This document shows positions 8,521 to 16,577 of a stretch of 27,371 nucleotides of DNA, piece by piece (positions within the stretch are counted from its first letter, which is position 1; each line of letters starts with the position of its first letter). Source of the stretch: JBKEDC01 sp047972995 (lineage in GTDB: Bacteria > Bacteroidota > Bacteroidia > Bacteroidales > Prolixibacteraceae); assembly GCA_047972995.1 (NCBI GenBank), contig JBKEBD010000040.1:1-27371 (forward strand), written 5' to 3'. The notes below the pieces were generated by a model. It saw nothing but the letters and a program-made list of their open reading frames with translations. It did no database searches and had not been told where the DNA came from. Made by a program: the position numbers and the translations under genes.

Positions 8521-9576
8521 TTATAGAATCAACATAGCGTCGCCGTAAGTTCCAAAGCGGTATCCTTCTTTCACCGCTTCGTTATATGCTTCCATTGTTA
8601 AATCAAATCCGCCAAATGAAGCCACCATCATTAATAGGGTAGAATAGGGCAGGTGGAAGTTTGAAATCATGCGGTTCGCCACTCTAAACTCATAAGGAGG
8701 GAAGATAAATTTATTTGTCCACCCTTCATAAGGTTTAAGCAAGTTCTGCGTAGAAACCGATGTTTCTAAGGTGCGCATTACGGTAGTTCCCACAGCGCAC
8801 ACGTTCTTTTTGTTGAGTTTAGCGTTGTTTATCATCTCACAAGTGCTTTCTGGAATCCAAATTTGTTCCGAGTCCATTTTGTGTTTTGTAAGATCTTCCA
8901 CTTCTACATGGCGGAAGCTGCCCAGTCCCACATGCAAGGTAATATGACTAAAATCTACACCAATAATTTCCAAACGTTTCATTAACTCACGGCTGAAGTG
9001 CAAACCTGCAGTTGGAGCGGCCACGGCACCTTCGTGTTTAGCAAAGATTGTTTGGTATCTTTCTTCATCTTCGGGCACCACGTTGCGTTGTCTTTTTACC
9101 ATGCTAGGAAGCGGAGTTTCACCTAAGCTGAACAATGTCTTCTTAAATTCATCGTAGCTACCATCGAATAGGAAACGCAGTGTTCGTCCACGAGAAGTGG
9201 TATTGTCGATAACTTCAGCTACTAACTCATCATTTTCACCGAAGTAAAGTTTATTTCCAATTCTTATTTTTCGTGCGGGTTCAACCAACACATCCCATAG
9301 GCGTTGTTCGCGGTTGAGTTCGCGAAGTAAGAAAACTTCAATTTCAGCACCTGTTTTTTCTTTGTTGCCATATAATCGAGCGGGAAAAACTTTGGTGTCG
9401 TTGAATACCATCACATCTTGATCATCGAAATATTCGATCACATCTTTAAAGAGCTTGTGCTCGAATCGATTGTTCTCACGGTCAACCACTAGCAAGCGCG
9501 ATTCATCACGGTTTTGGGCTGGGTGAGCAGCAATGAGACTTTCGGGGAGTTCGAACTTGAATTTTGATAATTTCAT
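8521..9576 (-). CDS. queA: tRNA preQ1(34) S-adenosylmethionine ribosyltransferase-isomerase QueA
   Basis: A 351-residue protein of normal QueA length. Typical blocks are seen: the N-terminal LSKFKFELPESLIAAHPA...RDESRLLVVDR, FNDTKVFPARLYG, the conserved AAPTAGLHFS region and the C-terminal NFHLPYSTLLMMVASFGG followed by YRFGTYGDAMLI. QueA transfers and rearranges the ribose of SAM onto preQ1 in tRNA to give epoxyqueuosine. It is the last gene of the yfhO-ftsX-DUF3098-uppP-truB-queA run; the 68-base gap to truB is the largest in the run. The preceding minus-strand sequence has a TATATTGA box, one base off the -7 consensus, so a separate promoter is possible. Confidence 0.97.
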   Translation of the reverse strand: MKLSKFKFELPESLIAAHPAQNRDESRLLVVDRENNRFEHKLFKDVIEYFDDQDVMVFNDTKVFPARLYGNKEKTGAEIEVFLLRELNREQRLWDVLVEPARKIRIGNKLYFGENDELVAEVIDNTTSRGRTLRFLFDGSYDEFKKTLFSLGETPLPSMVKRQRNVVPEDEERYQTIFAKHEGAVAAPTAGLHFSRELMKRLEIIGVDFSHITLHVGLGSFRHVEVEDLTKHKMDSEQIWIPESTCEMINNAKLNKKNVCAVGTTVMRTLETSVSTQNLLKPYEGWTNKFIFPPYEFRVANRMISNFHLPYSTLLMMVASFGGFDLTMEAYNEAVKEGYRFGTYGDAMLIL

Positions 9577-9644
9577 GTTAGTATGTGCTTTCTTGTATTG
9601 TCAATATAGAATCGGCTGCGAATTTAACAGCTTTTTGTTGAAAT

Positions 9645-10364
9645 TTATTCTTCCACAGCAGTAAACTGTGCGATATTAGCTAAAAAATAATCTAAATGAA
9701 GCGCATTTTTCACCTGATATTCGCCAATTTGCGTCCGGCGAAGTTGGGTGAGGTAGGCTCCTGAGCTTAAGGCTTCGCCAATATCGCGAGCAAGGGCTCT
9801 AATGTAAGTTCCTTTGCTGCAAACAACGCGCAGCTCCAAAAAGTTGTCTTCAAAAGATAAAACTTCCAAAGCACCAATGCGAATACTTTTGGCATTGAGC
9901 TTAATATCATCGCCTTTTCTTGCGTGTTCGTAAGCTCGTTTGCCATTTACGCGCACGGCACTAAAAAGAGGAGGTGTTTGCAGTTGCTCGCCCCTGAATT
10001 TTTCTAACACTTGTTCAATAAGTTCTCGATTAATGTGCTCGGTGGGATATTGTGCATCTTCTTCGCTTTCTAAATCGAATGATGGTGTGGTTGCCCCTAG
10101 TTTTAGGGTGGTAACATACTCCTTTATTCCAGCTTGCAGGCTTTCAATTTTCTTGGTAGCTTTTCCTGTACACAGAATCATCAGCCCTGTGGCTTTTGGG
10201 TCGAGGGTGCCTGCGTGTCCCACTTTCAGTTTCTTAATACCTAGAGCTCGGCACAGGTTATTACGTACTTTGCGTACCAAATCGAAAGATGTCCAGTCGA
10301 GTTCTTTATCGAACAATAGAATTTCGCCTTCTTGGAAGTTGTATTTTTGAGTTTGTTCTGTCAT
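9645..10364 (-). CDS. truB: tRNA pseudouridine(55) synthase TruB
   Basis: A 239-residue pseudouridine synthase that modifies U55 in the T-loop of tRNAs. The catalytic Asp is D55 in GHAGTLDPKATG. Further family blocks are KEYVTTLKLGATTPSFDLESEED and YIRALARDIGE with the Arg of the active site. The N-terminal half is complete; the C terminus ends without a PUA domain, as in the short Bacteroidota form. It follows uppP by 21 bases and is followed by queA, so two tRNA-modifying enzymes end an operon that starts with envelope genes. Confidence 0.96.
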   Translation of the reverse strand: MTEQTQKYNFQEGEILLFDKELDWTSFDLVRKVRNNLCRALGIKKLKVGHAGTLDPKATGLMILCTGKATKKIESLQAGIKEYVTTLKLGATTPSFDLESEEDAQYPTEHINRELIEQVLEKFRGEQLQTPPLFSAVRVNGKRAYEHARKGDDIKLNAKSIRIGALEVLSFEDNFLELRVVCSKGTYIRALARDIGEALSSGAYLTQLRRTQIGEYQVKNALHLDYFLANIAQFTAVEE

Positions 10365-10385
10365 TAATATGATATTGTGCCTATG

Positions 10386-11174
10386 TTAGGCAAAAATAAT
10401 AGTAATAAGTCCAACGATGAAGCAATAGACTGCAAAATAAATAAGTTTACCGTTGTTTACGATTTTAATCATGAGCTTACAAGCGAGTAATCCCGATACA
10501 AAAGCAGCAATGAACCCTACAATTAAAGGAAATGCATCGATAGATGATTGCGCTAAATCGCCGTTTAAAATGCTAAGGAGGTTTTCGCCAATAATAGGCA
10601 TTAGCACCATGAGGAAAGAAAAACGCGATACTTCTGTCTTCTTATTGCCAAGCAACAAACCAGTGGCAATTGTAGAACCCGAACGAGAAATGCCGGGAAG
10701 CACAGCCACCACTTGGGCACAACCAATAATGAAGGCATCTTTAAAGCTAATTTGTTTATCTTTCGATTTGGCATAATAGGTGAAGCCTAGCAGTAGAGCA
10801 GTGAAGAGCAAGCTAAAGCCCACCAACATTAGCCCGTCGGAAAAAAATGCTTCTACATAGTCTTTAAAGAACAAGCCAACAATGGCAATGGGAATCATAC
10901 TCAACGCAATTTTAGCAATGTATTGGGTTTCTTCGTTCCATGCAAATTTGAATAGCCCTTGGAGTAGTTTCCAAATTTCTTTCCAAAAAATGCAGATGGT
11001 ACTTAATACTGTAGCGCCATGCACTACTACGGTAAACGCTACGTTGTCGTCAATATTGCCGATGTCTACCCCTAGAAGAGCTTTGGCTATTTCTAAATGT
11101 CCGCTAGAACTTACAGGAAGAAATTCGGTGAGTCCTTGAATTATCCCTAATATAAGTGCTTGTATTGTGCTCAT
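10386..11174 (-). CDS. uppP: Undecaprenyl-diphosphatase UppP (BacA family)
   Basis: A 262-residue membrane protein with the two family signatures: GLTEFLPVSSSGH (E17 and H25 in the first active-site block) and LPGISRSGSTIATGLLLG (second block with the key Arg and Ser). It has about eight hydrophobic segments. It dephosphorylates undecaprenyl diphosphate, recycling the lipid carrier for peptidoglycan and other surface glycans, and gives bacitracin tolerance when overproduced. The start codon overlaps the DUF3098 stop by one base (TAATG), a sign of translational coupling. Confidence 0.97.
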   Translation of the reverse strand: MSTIQALILGIIQGLTEFLPVSSSGHLEIAKALLGVDIGNIDDNVAFTVVVHGATVLSTICIFWKEIWKLLQGLFKFAWNEETQYIAKIALSMIPIAIVGLFFKDYVEAFFSDGLMLVGFSLLFTALLLGFTYYAKSKDKQISFKDAFIIGCAQVVAVLPGISRSGSTIATGLLLGNKKTEVSRFSFLMVLMPIIGENLLSILNGDLAQSSIDAFPLIVGFIAAFVSGLLACKLMIKIVNNGKLIYFAVYCFIVGLITIIFA

Positions 11175-11437
11175 TAGTTGTCTTTTTTAGGTTTTTTCAT
11201 AATGGCGTAAATTTCAAAGATAAAACCAAACAGCACCACAATAGGAGCTAAGGTAATTCTTCTGAAACTAAAAATTTCGGGATTAAATTGCGAAGGGTCT
11301 TCGCTTTTTCCGCCAATCATTAGCAAAAAGCCAATAATAATAATGACGAATCCGATGGCCAGCAAAATGTAATTTTCTTTGTCCAACGCTAATGGGAAAT
11401 TAGATTCCTCATTTTTAGTACTTTTTTTATTACTCAT
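11174..11437 (-). CDS. DUF3098 family small membrane protein
   Basis: An 87-residue protein with two transmembrane segments (YILLAIGFVIIIIGFLLMIGG and LAPIVVLFGFIFEIYAIM), a charged N terminus and a Lys-rich C terminus. The D/N-P-S-Q-FNPEIFSFRRITLAPIV block is the DUF3098 hallmark. Function is not known. It is found in Bacteroidota between ftsX and uppP, as here (12 bases after ftsX, one-base overlap with uppP), which suggests a role linked to division or cell-wall recycling; that link is inference from gene order only. Confidence 0.9.
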   Translation of the reverse strand: MSNKKSTKNEESNFPLALDKENYILLAIGFVIIIIGFLLMIGGKSEDPSQFNPEIFSFRRITLAPIVVLFGFIFEIYAIMKKPKKDN

Positions 11438-11449
11438 GGTAAATGATAT

Positions 11450-12319
11450 TTAAAATAACTCCTCGTATTTCATGCGGAGGTATCTGTTTACTGAAAAATA
11501 AGTGGATGATACAGAAATAATAATTCCGAATAGCAACAAAATGCCAATGGTGGTGAGGGTGCTATCGATGGTGTTTATTTGGAAGGCAACATTCAAGTTG
11601 TTTTGATATGATAGCAGGGTAACCATAATAAACACAATGGCAATGAGTGCGCCAATAACTCCCGAAGCAAAGCTTTGGCGAATGAAAGGTTTGCGAATGA
11701 AAGCGTGTGTGGCACCAACTAGTTTCATGGTGTTAATGGTGAAACGCTGATTGTGCATACTAATGCGCACGGTGTTGTTAATGAGTGCCGTGAAGATGAA
11801 CAGCAACAAGGCGGTGAAGCTGAGAAGAAAAATACTCACTTTACCCACATTGTCGTTGATAACTTTCACCAAGTCGCGCTGATAATAAACGTCTTTTACC
11901 TCGGGATACTCTAAAAATTCTTTTTCTAAAACGGGCAAGCGATCCGATTTCATGTATTCCGCATATAGCTTTAATTCTAGCGATGAAAAGAGCGGATTGA
12001 ACCCTAAGAATTGTACGAAATTTTCTCCCAATTCAGCCGATAGCTTCTGGGCTGCTTCGTCCTTATCGACATACACGCTTTCTTTCACATAGGGGCCCGC
12101 ACTTAACACTTTTTGCAAGCGCAACACATCGGCATCATTAACATTGTCGTGGAGCATGAGGGTGAAGCCCACGCGTTCCTGCACATAGTCAGATAAGCGA
12201 CTAGCGTTCAACACAAGCAGCGACATCAATCCCACCAAAAACAGCACCAAAGAAATGCTGATGGTAGATGTGAAATATGACCGGAAAACTTGAAATCTAG
12301 AAGGTTTAGTCGTTTTCAT
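11450..12319 (-). CDS. ftsX: Cell division protein FtsX (permease-like)
   Basis: A 289-residue FtsX: an N-terminal membrane segment (ISISLVLFLVGLMSLLVLNA), an external domain of about 120 residues, then three C-terminal membrane segments separated by the conserved INNTVRISMHNQRFTINTMKLVGAT stretch, the coupling helix region typical of FtsX. With the ATPase FtsE it forms a type VII ABC complex that activates peptidoglycan hydrolases at the septum. ftsE is not in this window, as is usual in Bacteroidota where the two genes are apart. The start overlaps the end of the yfhO gene by 14 bases. Confidence 0.93.
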   Translation of the reverse strand: MKTTKPSRFQVFRSYFTSTISISLVLFLVGLMSLLVLNASRLSDYVQERVGFTLMLHDNVNDADVLRLQKVLSAGPYVKESVYVDKDEAAQKLSAELGENFVQFLGFNPLFSSLELKLYAEYMKSDRLPVLEKEFLEYPEVKDVYYQRDLVKVINDNVGKVSIFLLSFTALLLFIFTALINNTVRISMHNQRFTINTMKLVGATHAFIRKPFIRQSFASGVIGALIAIVFIMVTLLSYQNNLNVAFQINTIDSTLTTIGILLLFGIIISVSSTYFSVNRYLRMKYEELF

Positions 12320-14789
12320 ATTCTTCGTTATCTTCTTTTTTCTTTGCCGAAATATAAATAGCTGCCAAGACGCCCATGATAATCAGAAGCGAGCAGATAA
12401 AAGAAATTCGATTGCCCACAGCATAACTTTGAGGTTCGAATTTAAATTCAATTTGATGTTTACCCTCGGGAATGGGCAGCGCACGAAGCACATAGTTTGC
12501 ACGTAGATGGTCAACGATGTTACCGTCGATGTATGCATTCCAACCCGCGGGGTAGTATATTTCAGAGAACACCGCTAAGCTCGTGCCGCCGTGCACATCG
12601 GCAGTATATTGCAGATGGTTTGGGGCGTAGCTAGTAAGTGCAATGTCAGATGTGCGACCACTACTCGGGTTTACACCTTTCAGAAGAGAGGCAAATCGTT
12701 CATCAACGATGGCTTCCGATTCAGGGTCGAACGATTGAATAGCAGCTATTTCTCTATTGGCATCGGGCACGGTTTCAAAACTGCTCACAAACCAAGCATT
12801 GCCTAGTGCATGAGAGTTTATTATGGGCTCTGCCTGAGGACTGTATATTAAATAGCGTGTGTTCAGCATATTTAAAATAGATGCCGATTGAATAATACAG
12901 TCTAAAGAATCGGGTGTTTGAAATCCGCCAACAATACGTTGCATTTCCTGACTCATGCCATGAGAATATAACTCCTGATAGCGTTCCATTTTTGCACCAT
13001 GATAACCACCAATAGATTTATGGAAATAAGAAGTAGATGAATCATTAAACGGACTCACCGTAAGATTGAGCACGCGGAAATCGGGATCGCTGTCTTGTAA
13101 AATGTACTTGTCGGCTGTGCTTGGAGTGTAAGGGTTTTCAGCACGATGAGCCGAAATAAAATCATCGTTGTTGAGATACTTTTTGTCGAAACTCCACAAG
13201 TCGATAAGTACCACAAGAGCCAGCCCCACAATGGTGTAAGAGGCTTTCAATTTCTTATTAATGAATAACCATGATATGCCTGCTGCTAAACTCACAAAAG
13301 CCAAAGAGCGGAAGGCATCGGCACGAAGCATACTTTGGCGGTCGCTCATGAAAGCATCAACTAATTGCTGAGGATAACGAGCATCCATCGGGCTACGGAA
13401 GTTTCCAGCCAATGAAGGCATCAAGATAAACAAAGCACAAAATCCACCGAGGATTCCCCAACTATAAATCAAACTTTGGTTTAGCTTGCTTTCACTTAGG
13501 CTACCTAACACAATTTCGCGCATGGCGAGAACACCCATGAAAACTATAGCAAAATGCTGAATAAATACCACGTTCTTTACATCGCGAAATTTATTGTAGC
13601 CCGGGAAATAATCAATCATAAAATCGTTGAGCAGCAAGAAGTTTTTTCCCAACGATAAGAGAAAAGTGAACGCCACGATGCCCAAAATCCACCATTTGTT
13701 TTTGCCCTTCACCACGAATAGCCCTAATACGAAGAAGAAAAATACCACTGCACCAAAATAAAAAGGCGCTGTTGAAATGGGCTGGCTTCCCCAATATAGT
13801 GGCAGTGCCTGAATGGCTTTGCGCGCTTGAGCCTTACCTTGCGATGCTGCTAATAGCTCGTAGCTTGCCGATTTTTCGCCCACAGGTTCAGCCATACCCC
13901 CACCTTTAAATCGAGGAATGAATGAGGTAATGGATTCTCCCAAGTCATAGCTATATTCAAGGATGTAATTTTTGTCGAGTCCTGAGGTTTGATTGTTTTG
14001 GTCAACTTGCAATTCCGATTTGCCACGGGTAGAATACTTGCCATATTCTAGCGTAGTGCTTAGTCGGGCATAGTTCGTGCCCACTGCAAGCAGTGCTGCC
14101 ACCAAAAGTAAAGCCGCCGATTTGGCAAAGGCGGGGATTGTTTTTTGTTGAAAAGCATCGATACCATAGGCAACAACAATGAAAATAACCATCAACCCAG
14201 TGTAGTATGTCATTTGGGGGTGATTGGCGGTGAGCATAAGCGATAAGCCCAAGGCGGTAACCACAGCGCCTACAAAAGCTCGGCTTTTAAAGGCCGCAAT
14301 CACACCACCCACCACAAGGGGAATGTACATTAAGGTGTGCACTTTGGTGTTGTGTCCGGCGTCGATTAATATGAAGAAATAACTTCCCATGGCCCACATT
14401 AAGCTGCCAATGATGGCTGTCCATCGGTTGATGCGCAGCAAAAGGCACATGATAAAGAAACAAATGAATCCTAATGCAATATATCCGGCAGGTGCTGGCA
14501 CTACGGCAAAATAAGTGGCTTGCAATTTGCCAAGTAGTTCACCCGGATAGGTGATAGAGATAAGATAAGCTGGCATTCCGCCAAACATACTATTTGTCCA
14601 AAGGGTTTGTTCGCCTGTTTGTTCTTTAAAATGGCGTATTTCTTGCGACATTCCCATCCAGGTGGTATTGTCGGAAGCGTTGAGTTTTTGTTTTTGGAGT
14701 TGAGGGGCAAAGTACACTAGGGCAAGTGCGATGAAAAACACAATTATTGCCGCTATACTGAGTATCAGATGTTTTCTGGATGTAGTCAT
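12306..14789 (-). CDS. YfhO family multi-spanning membrane protein
   Basis: An 827-residue membrane protein of the YfhO family (PF09586), related to the GT-C fold of lipid-linked glycosyltransferases. It has many hydrophobic segments in the first 550 residues, the family block MFGGMPAYLIS, an acidic loop ILIDAGHNTKVHTLMYIPL, a large soluble region around residues 580-780, and a last membrane segment before a charged tail. In Firmicutes YfhO is needed to decorate lipoteichoic acid with sugars; in Bacteroidota the acceptor is not known. I start at the ATG at 14789 (MTTSRKHLILSIAAI) and not at 14900, because the longer form adds a second, out-of-place hydrophobic stretch that covers the probable promoter. 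It heads the run of six tightly spaced genes. Confidence 0.88.
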   Translation of the reverse strand: MTTSRKHLILSIAAIIVFFIALALVYFAPQLQKQKLNASDNTTWMGMSQEIRHFKEQTGEQTLWTNSMFGGMPAYLISITYPGELLGKLQATYFAVVPAPAGYIALGFICFFIMCLLLRINRWTAIIGSLMWAMGSYFFILIDAGHNTKVHTLMYIPLVVGGVIAAFKSRAFVGAVVTALGLSLMLTANHPQMTYYTGLMVIFIVVAYGIDAFQQKTIPAFAKSAALLLVAALLAVGTNYARLSTTLEYGKYSTRGKSELQVDQNNQTSGLDKNYILEYSYDLGESITSFIPRFKGGGMAEPVGEKSASYELLAASQGKAQARKAIQALPLYWGSQPISTAPFYFGAVVFFFFVLGLFVVKGKNKWWILGIVAFTFLLSLGKNFLLLNDFMIDYFPGYNKFRDVKNVVFIQHFAIVFMGVLAMREIVLGSLSESKLNQSLIYSWGILGGFCALFILMPSLAGNFRSPMDARYPQQLVDAFMSDRQSMLRADAFRSLAFVSLAAGISWLFINKKLKASYTIVGLALVVLIDLWSFDKKYLNNDDFISAHRAENPYTPSTADKYILQDSDPDFRVLNLTVSPFNDSSTSYFHKSIGGYHGAKMERYQELYSHGMSQEMQRIVGGFQTPDSLDCIIQSASILNMLNTRYLIYSPQAEPIINSHALGNAWFVSSFETVPDANREIAAIQSFDPESEAIVDERFASLLKGVNPSSGRTSDIALTSYAPNHLQYTADVHGGTSLAVFSEIYYPAGWNAYIDGNIVDHLRANYVLRALPIPEGKHQIEFKFEPQSYAVGNRISFICSLLIIMGVLAAIYISAKKKEDNEEYEND

Positions 14790-14815
14790 AATTATTGGGA
14801 ACCTGATTTGGCAAA

Positions 14816-14823
14816 CAAAAGTA
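14816..14823 (-). promoter_or_regulatory. -7 box (TACTTTTG) for the yfhO operon
   Basis: TACTTTTG on the minus strand matches TAnnTTTG and lies 26 bases before the yfhO start, upstream of an operon of six genes. The -33 region is a T-rich stretch without a clean TTTG at 19-21 bases. Confidence 0.4.
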
Positions 14824-15101
14824 AGCAAAAAAAACAAGCATAAAAAAACCGCATTAACCCAATTGTGCAAAATCCCTAAAATACAGGATTTGAGTGCCAC
14901 AACGATCAGACTTCCACCGGTAGCTTAAAGCTACTCACCAGAGGGTAAACCCACCGACTACAAGGCCTGCCTTCACGCAAAAGAGCGTTCTCGTTTTAAA
15001 GTAAAATGTTGAATCTGCCAATTTTGAATTAATGCGGATATATTGTAATATCTTAATTATGTCTTAGAACGTTTTCTATGGTTCAAAACTAGAATAAAAA
15101 A

Positions 15102-15200
15102 ATGAGCATAGCAAGTTTTTTAACGAAAAACGGAATTTTGGACGGAATTTTGGACGGGATTTTCAAGAATGCTACAAGGAGCTACGAGGCTAAAGAATAA
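15102..15200 (+). CDS. Short reading frame of 32 residues, doubtful
   Basis: ATG at 15102 to TAA at 15198-15200. The peptide MSIASFLTKNGILDGILDGI continues FKNATRSYEAKE; the ILDG unit is repeated because of the 12-base DNA repeat below it. It overlaps in another frame the 15169-15288 frame, so the two may be the halves of one small gene split by a frameshift. I recognise no family. It may be chance or a gene remnant. Confidence 0.2.
   Translation: MSIASFLTKNGILDGILDGIFKNATRSYEAKE
15132..15155. repeat. Tandem 12-base repeat GGAATTTTGGAC, two copies
   Basis: GGAATTTTGGAC occurs at 15132-15143 and again at 15144-15155, followed by a third partial copy GGGATTTT. The unit is a multiple of three, so copy-number changes would keep the frame of the short ORF that spans it. 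Confidence 0.8.
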
Positions 15201-15288
15201 CTTTCAGAATATTGCCAATTATATGAAGTACAAGGCGAGTGCTGAATTGAGGGGTGCAATCCGTGAAGTGATTGAGCTCGTGAATTGA
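15169..15288 (+). CDS. Short reading frame of 39 residues, doubtful
   Basis: ATG at 15169 to TGA at 15286-15288, the +1 frame relative to the 15102 frame. The peptide ends IANYMKYKASAELRGAIREV followed by IELVN, with a helical, charged pattern that looks more like real protein than random sequence. It could be the C-terminal half of a small gene whose N-terminal half is the preceding frame. No family is recognised. Confidence 0.25.
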   Translation: MLQGATRLKNNFQNIANYMKYKASAELRGAIREVIELVN

Positions 15289-15335
15289 CAACTCAAAAAG
15301 TTTGAGTAATGCATAGTAAAGGCAAACGTGTAGAA

Positions 15336-15360
15336 AAATTCCATTAGTAAATGCCCGTTT
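15336..15360 (+). repeat. Left terminal inverted repeat of the IS30 element
   Basis: The inner 12 bases AAATGCCCGTTT (15349-15360) are perfectly complementary to 16432-16443, and the outer AAATTC (15336-15341) to 16451-16456. The seven bases between differ mostly. Confidence 0.8.
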
Positions 15361-15370
15361 GGTTGGTGAT

Positions 15371-15437
15371 TTTCTCTCTTTGCTTCGTTTCGTTACGCTC
15401 CACTTCGCAAAGAGAGAAAGCACAAATGCTTTCTCTC
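15371..15437 (+). promoter_or_regulatory. Competing hairpins in the IS30 leader
   Basis: Arm A TTTCTCTCTTTGC (15371-15383) is perfectly complementary to arm B GCAAAGAGAGAAA (15407-15419), a 13-bp stem with a 23-base loop. The end of arm B, GAGAGAAAGC (15412-15421), is also perfectly complementary to arm C GCTTTCTCTC (15428-15437), a 10-bp stem with a six-base loop. The two stems cannot form together. This is the form of an attenuator or of a structure that blocks read-through or outside translation into the transposase; function is inferred. Confidence 0.6.
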
Positions 15438-15481
15438 ACAGAATTAAATGCTTTCTTTGTCTTCGACCAAAAAGATTAAAG

Positions 15482-16427
15482 GTGGGATATTTAAAACTAG
15501 AACAAAGATATGCTATCGCTGCATATTTAAAAAGCGGAAAGACAAAAGTTTTTATTGCAAAACAGTTGGGCTTTGATGAAAGCACAATAAGAAGAGAAAT
15601 AAAACGTAATTCGACAAAGCGAGGTATGTACAATACGGACTTTGCGCAGGAACTTGCAAATGAACGAAAGGAGCGCTTTGCTATAAATAGGAAGTTTGAT
15701 GTTAACATGAAGCAGTATATAGACCGAATGGTAACTTCTGAACAGTGGTCTCCCCAGCAGATTAAAGGGATATGTGATAAGGAGTCAAAACCTATGGTTT
15801 GTGTGGAAAGGATATATCAATACATAAGAGAAGGCTTTAGGAGGCTCTATTTATAAGAGCTTAAGGCATAAATTAAAGAATAGATCCAGACCTGTTTCCG
15901 GCAAGCATCAAGTCATCAAAGACAAAGTTTCTATTGATGACAGGCCGGATGGTATAAATAATAAAGAGCGATTTGGGGATTGGGAGATAGATTTAATTGT
16001 AGGCAAAGAAAATAAGGGTGCAATGGTAACAATAGTAGAAAGAACAACATCGATGCTACTGATAAGGAAGCTTGAATATGGAAAGAATGCTGACCAGCTT
16101 GCTAAGGTTGTTATAAATATGTTAAGACCTTATAAGAAGCACGTTCTATCGATAACAAGCGATAATGGAAGCGAATTTGCCAGACATAAGCTAATCTCTA
16201 AGAAACTTGATTGTAAGTTCTACTTTGCTCATCCCTATTCTTCATGGGAAAGAGGATTGAGTGAATATACAAACAAGCTTGTCAGGCAATATATACTTAA
16301 GAAATCAACTTTTAATCAATACGATAACGAGTTTGTAAAACAAGTTCAATATAAAATAAACAGAAGGCCTAGAAAGATTTTAAACTTTGAGACGCCTAAA
16401 GATTTATTCTTTAAATTTGTCGCTTAA
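15482..16427 (+). pseudogene. IS30-family transposase, frameshifted
   Basis: The N-terminal part has the IS30 helix-turn-helix (LKLEQRYAIAAYLKSG, then VFIAKQLGFDESTIRREIKRN). It runs to YIREGFRRLYL and a stop at 15854-15856. The rest of the protein continues in the +1 frame from about 15835 (KALGGSIYKSLRHKLKNRSR ...), through the DDE core: DWEID, ITSDNGSEF and the Glu of SSWERGLSEYTN, to ETPKDLFFKFVA. IS30 transposases read through I-R-E-D-K-x-x-GGS-(L/I)-Y-K-x-LRHK without a break, so a short indel near 15830-15840 has split the gene. No slippery sequence is evident, and this family does not normally use frameshifting. No ATG is in the right place for the start; GTG at 15482, right before GYLKLEQRY, is my best choice. 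The catalytic residues are intact, so inactivation may be recent. Confidence 0.85.
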
Positions 16428-16431
16428 TCGA

Positions 16432-16456
16432 AAACGGGCATTTGGTTCTAGAATTT
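16432..16456 (-). repeat. Right terminal inverted repeat of the IS30 element
   Basis: Begins five bases after the transposase stop codon. AAACGGGCATTT (16432-16443) and GAATTT (16451-16456) pair with the left repeat. Confidence 0.8.
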
Positions 16457-16506
16457 AAGCTAGAGTTTAAGGTATGTTGTTTTAAATTTAATATTTACGA
16501 AAGTTG

Positions 16507-16514
16507 TATTTTTG
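16507..16514 (+). promoter_or_regulatory. -7 box (TATTTTTG) before the transglutaminase pseudogene
   Basis: TATTTTTG fits TAnnTTTG and lies 63 bases before the ATG at 16578, just right of the IS30 element. No -33 element at 19-21 bases is seen. Confidence 0.35.
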
Positions 16515-16529
16515 TGGCGTAAGCAAGAC

Positions 16530-16538
16530 GTTGTGCGT
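16530..16538 (+). repeat. Left inverted boundary GTTGTGCGT of a possible gene cassette
   Basis: GTTGTGCGT sits 39 bases before the start of the transglutaminase pseudogene and is the exact reverse complement of ACGCACAAC at 17722-17730, 11 bases past its stop. In integron-type cassettes a GTTRRRY core marks the left edge and an RYYYAAC core starts the site behind the gene; these sequences have the GTT / AAC ends but depart from the purine/pyrimidine pattern at one place. The cassette reading is a hypothesis. Confidence 0.4.
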
Positions 16539-16577
16539 CATACTAATCAACCGCACGGTTAAAACAAAATTGCAAAA

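Larger units (their letters stand above)
14824..15335. other. Gene-poor stretch between yfhO and the IS30 element
   Basis: About 510 bases without a recognisable gene. It holds, in order: a copy of the TGCAAA..TCCCTAAAATAC motif (about 14867-14891); three small hairpins close together, GTAGCTT/AAGCTAC (14920-14934), GGGT/ACCC (14943-14952) and CGC/GCG around 14979-14988; a direct tandem of GGAATTTTGGAC (15132-15155); and two short overlapping reading frames listed separately. It marks the left edge of the accessory island. I see no tRNA fragment or integrase. Confidence 0.5.
15336..16456 (+). mobile_element. IS30-family insertion sequence, transposase inactivated
   Basis: A 1,121-bp element. 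The ends are imperfect terminal inverted repeats of 25 bases (15336-15360 and 16432-16456) that agree at 20 positions: a perfect inner 12 bases (AAATGCCCGTTT) and a perfect outer AAATTC. Both flanks carry AA, which would fit the 2-3 bp target duplication of IS30 elements but is too short to prove it. Inside is a single transposase gene of IS30 type, broken by one frameshift. Size and layout fit the IS30 family (about 1.0-1.2 kb, one gene). The leader has an unusual pair of competing hairpins. Confidence 0.85.

Noticed and set aside
9940..10350. A 136-residue open frame on the plus strand inside truB
   Set aside because: Shadow frame of truB; Ser/Arg/Pro-rich with no family features.
12591..12806. 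Plus-strand frame inside the YfhO gene, and similar frames at 13612-14044
   Set aside because: They overlap the well-supported YfhO reading frame and show no protein-like pattern.
15820..15860. Programmed frameshift in the IS30 transposase
   Set aside because: No slippery A-run or stimulatory structure is seen and IS30 transposases are normally one continuous frame, so a disabling indel is the simpler reading.
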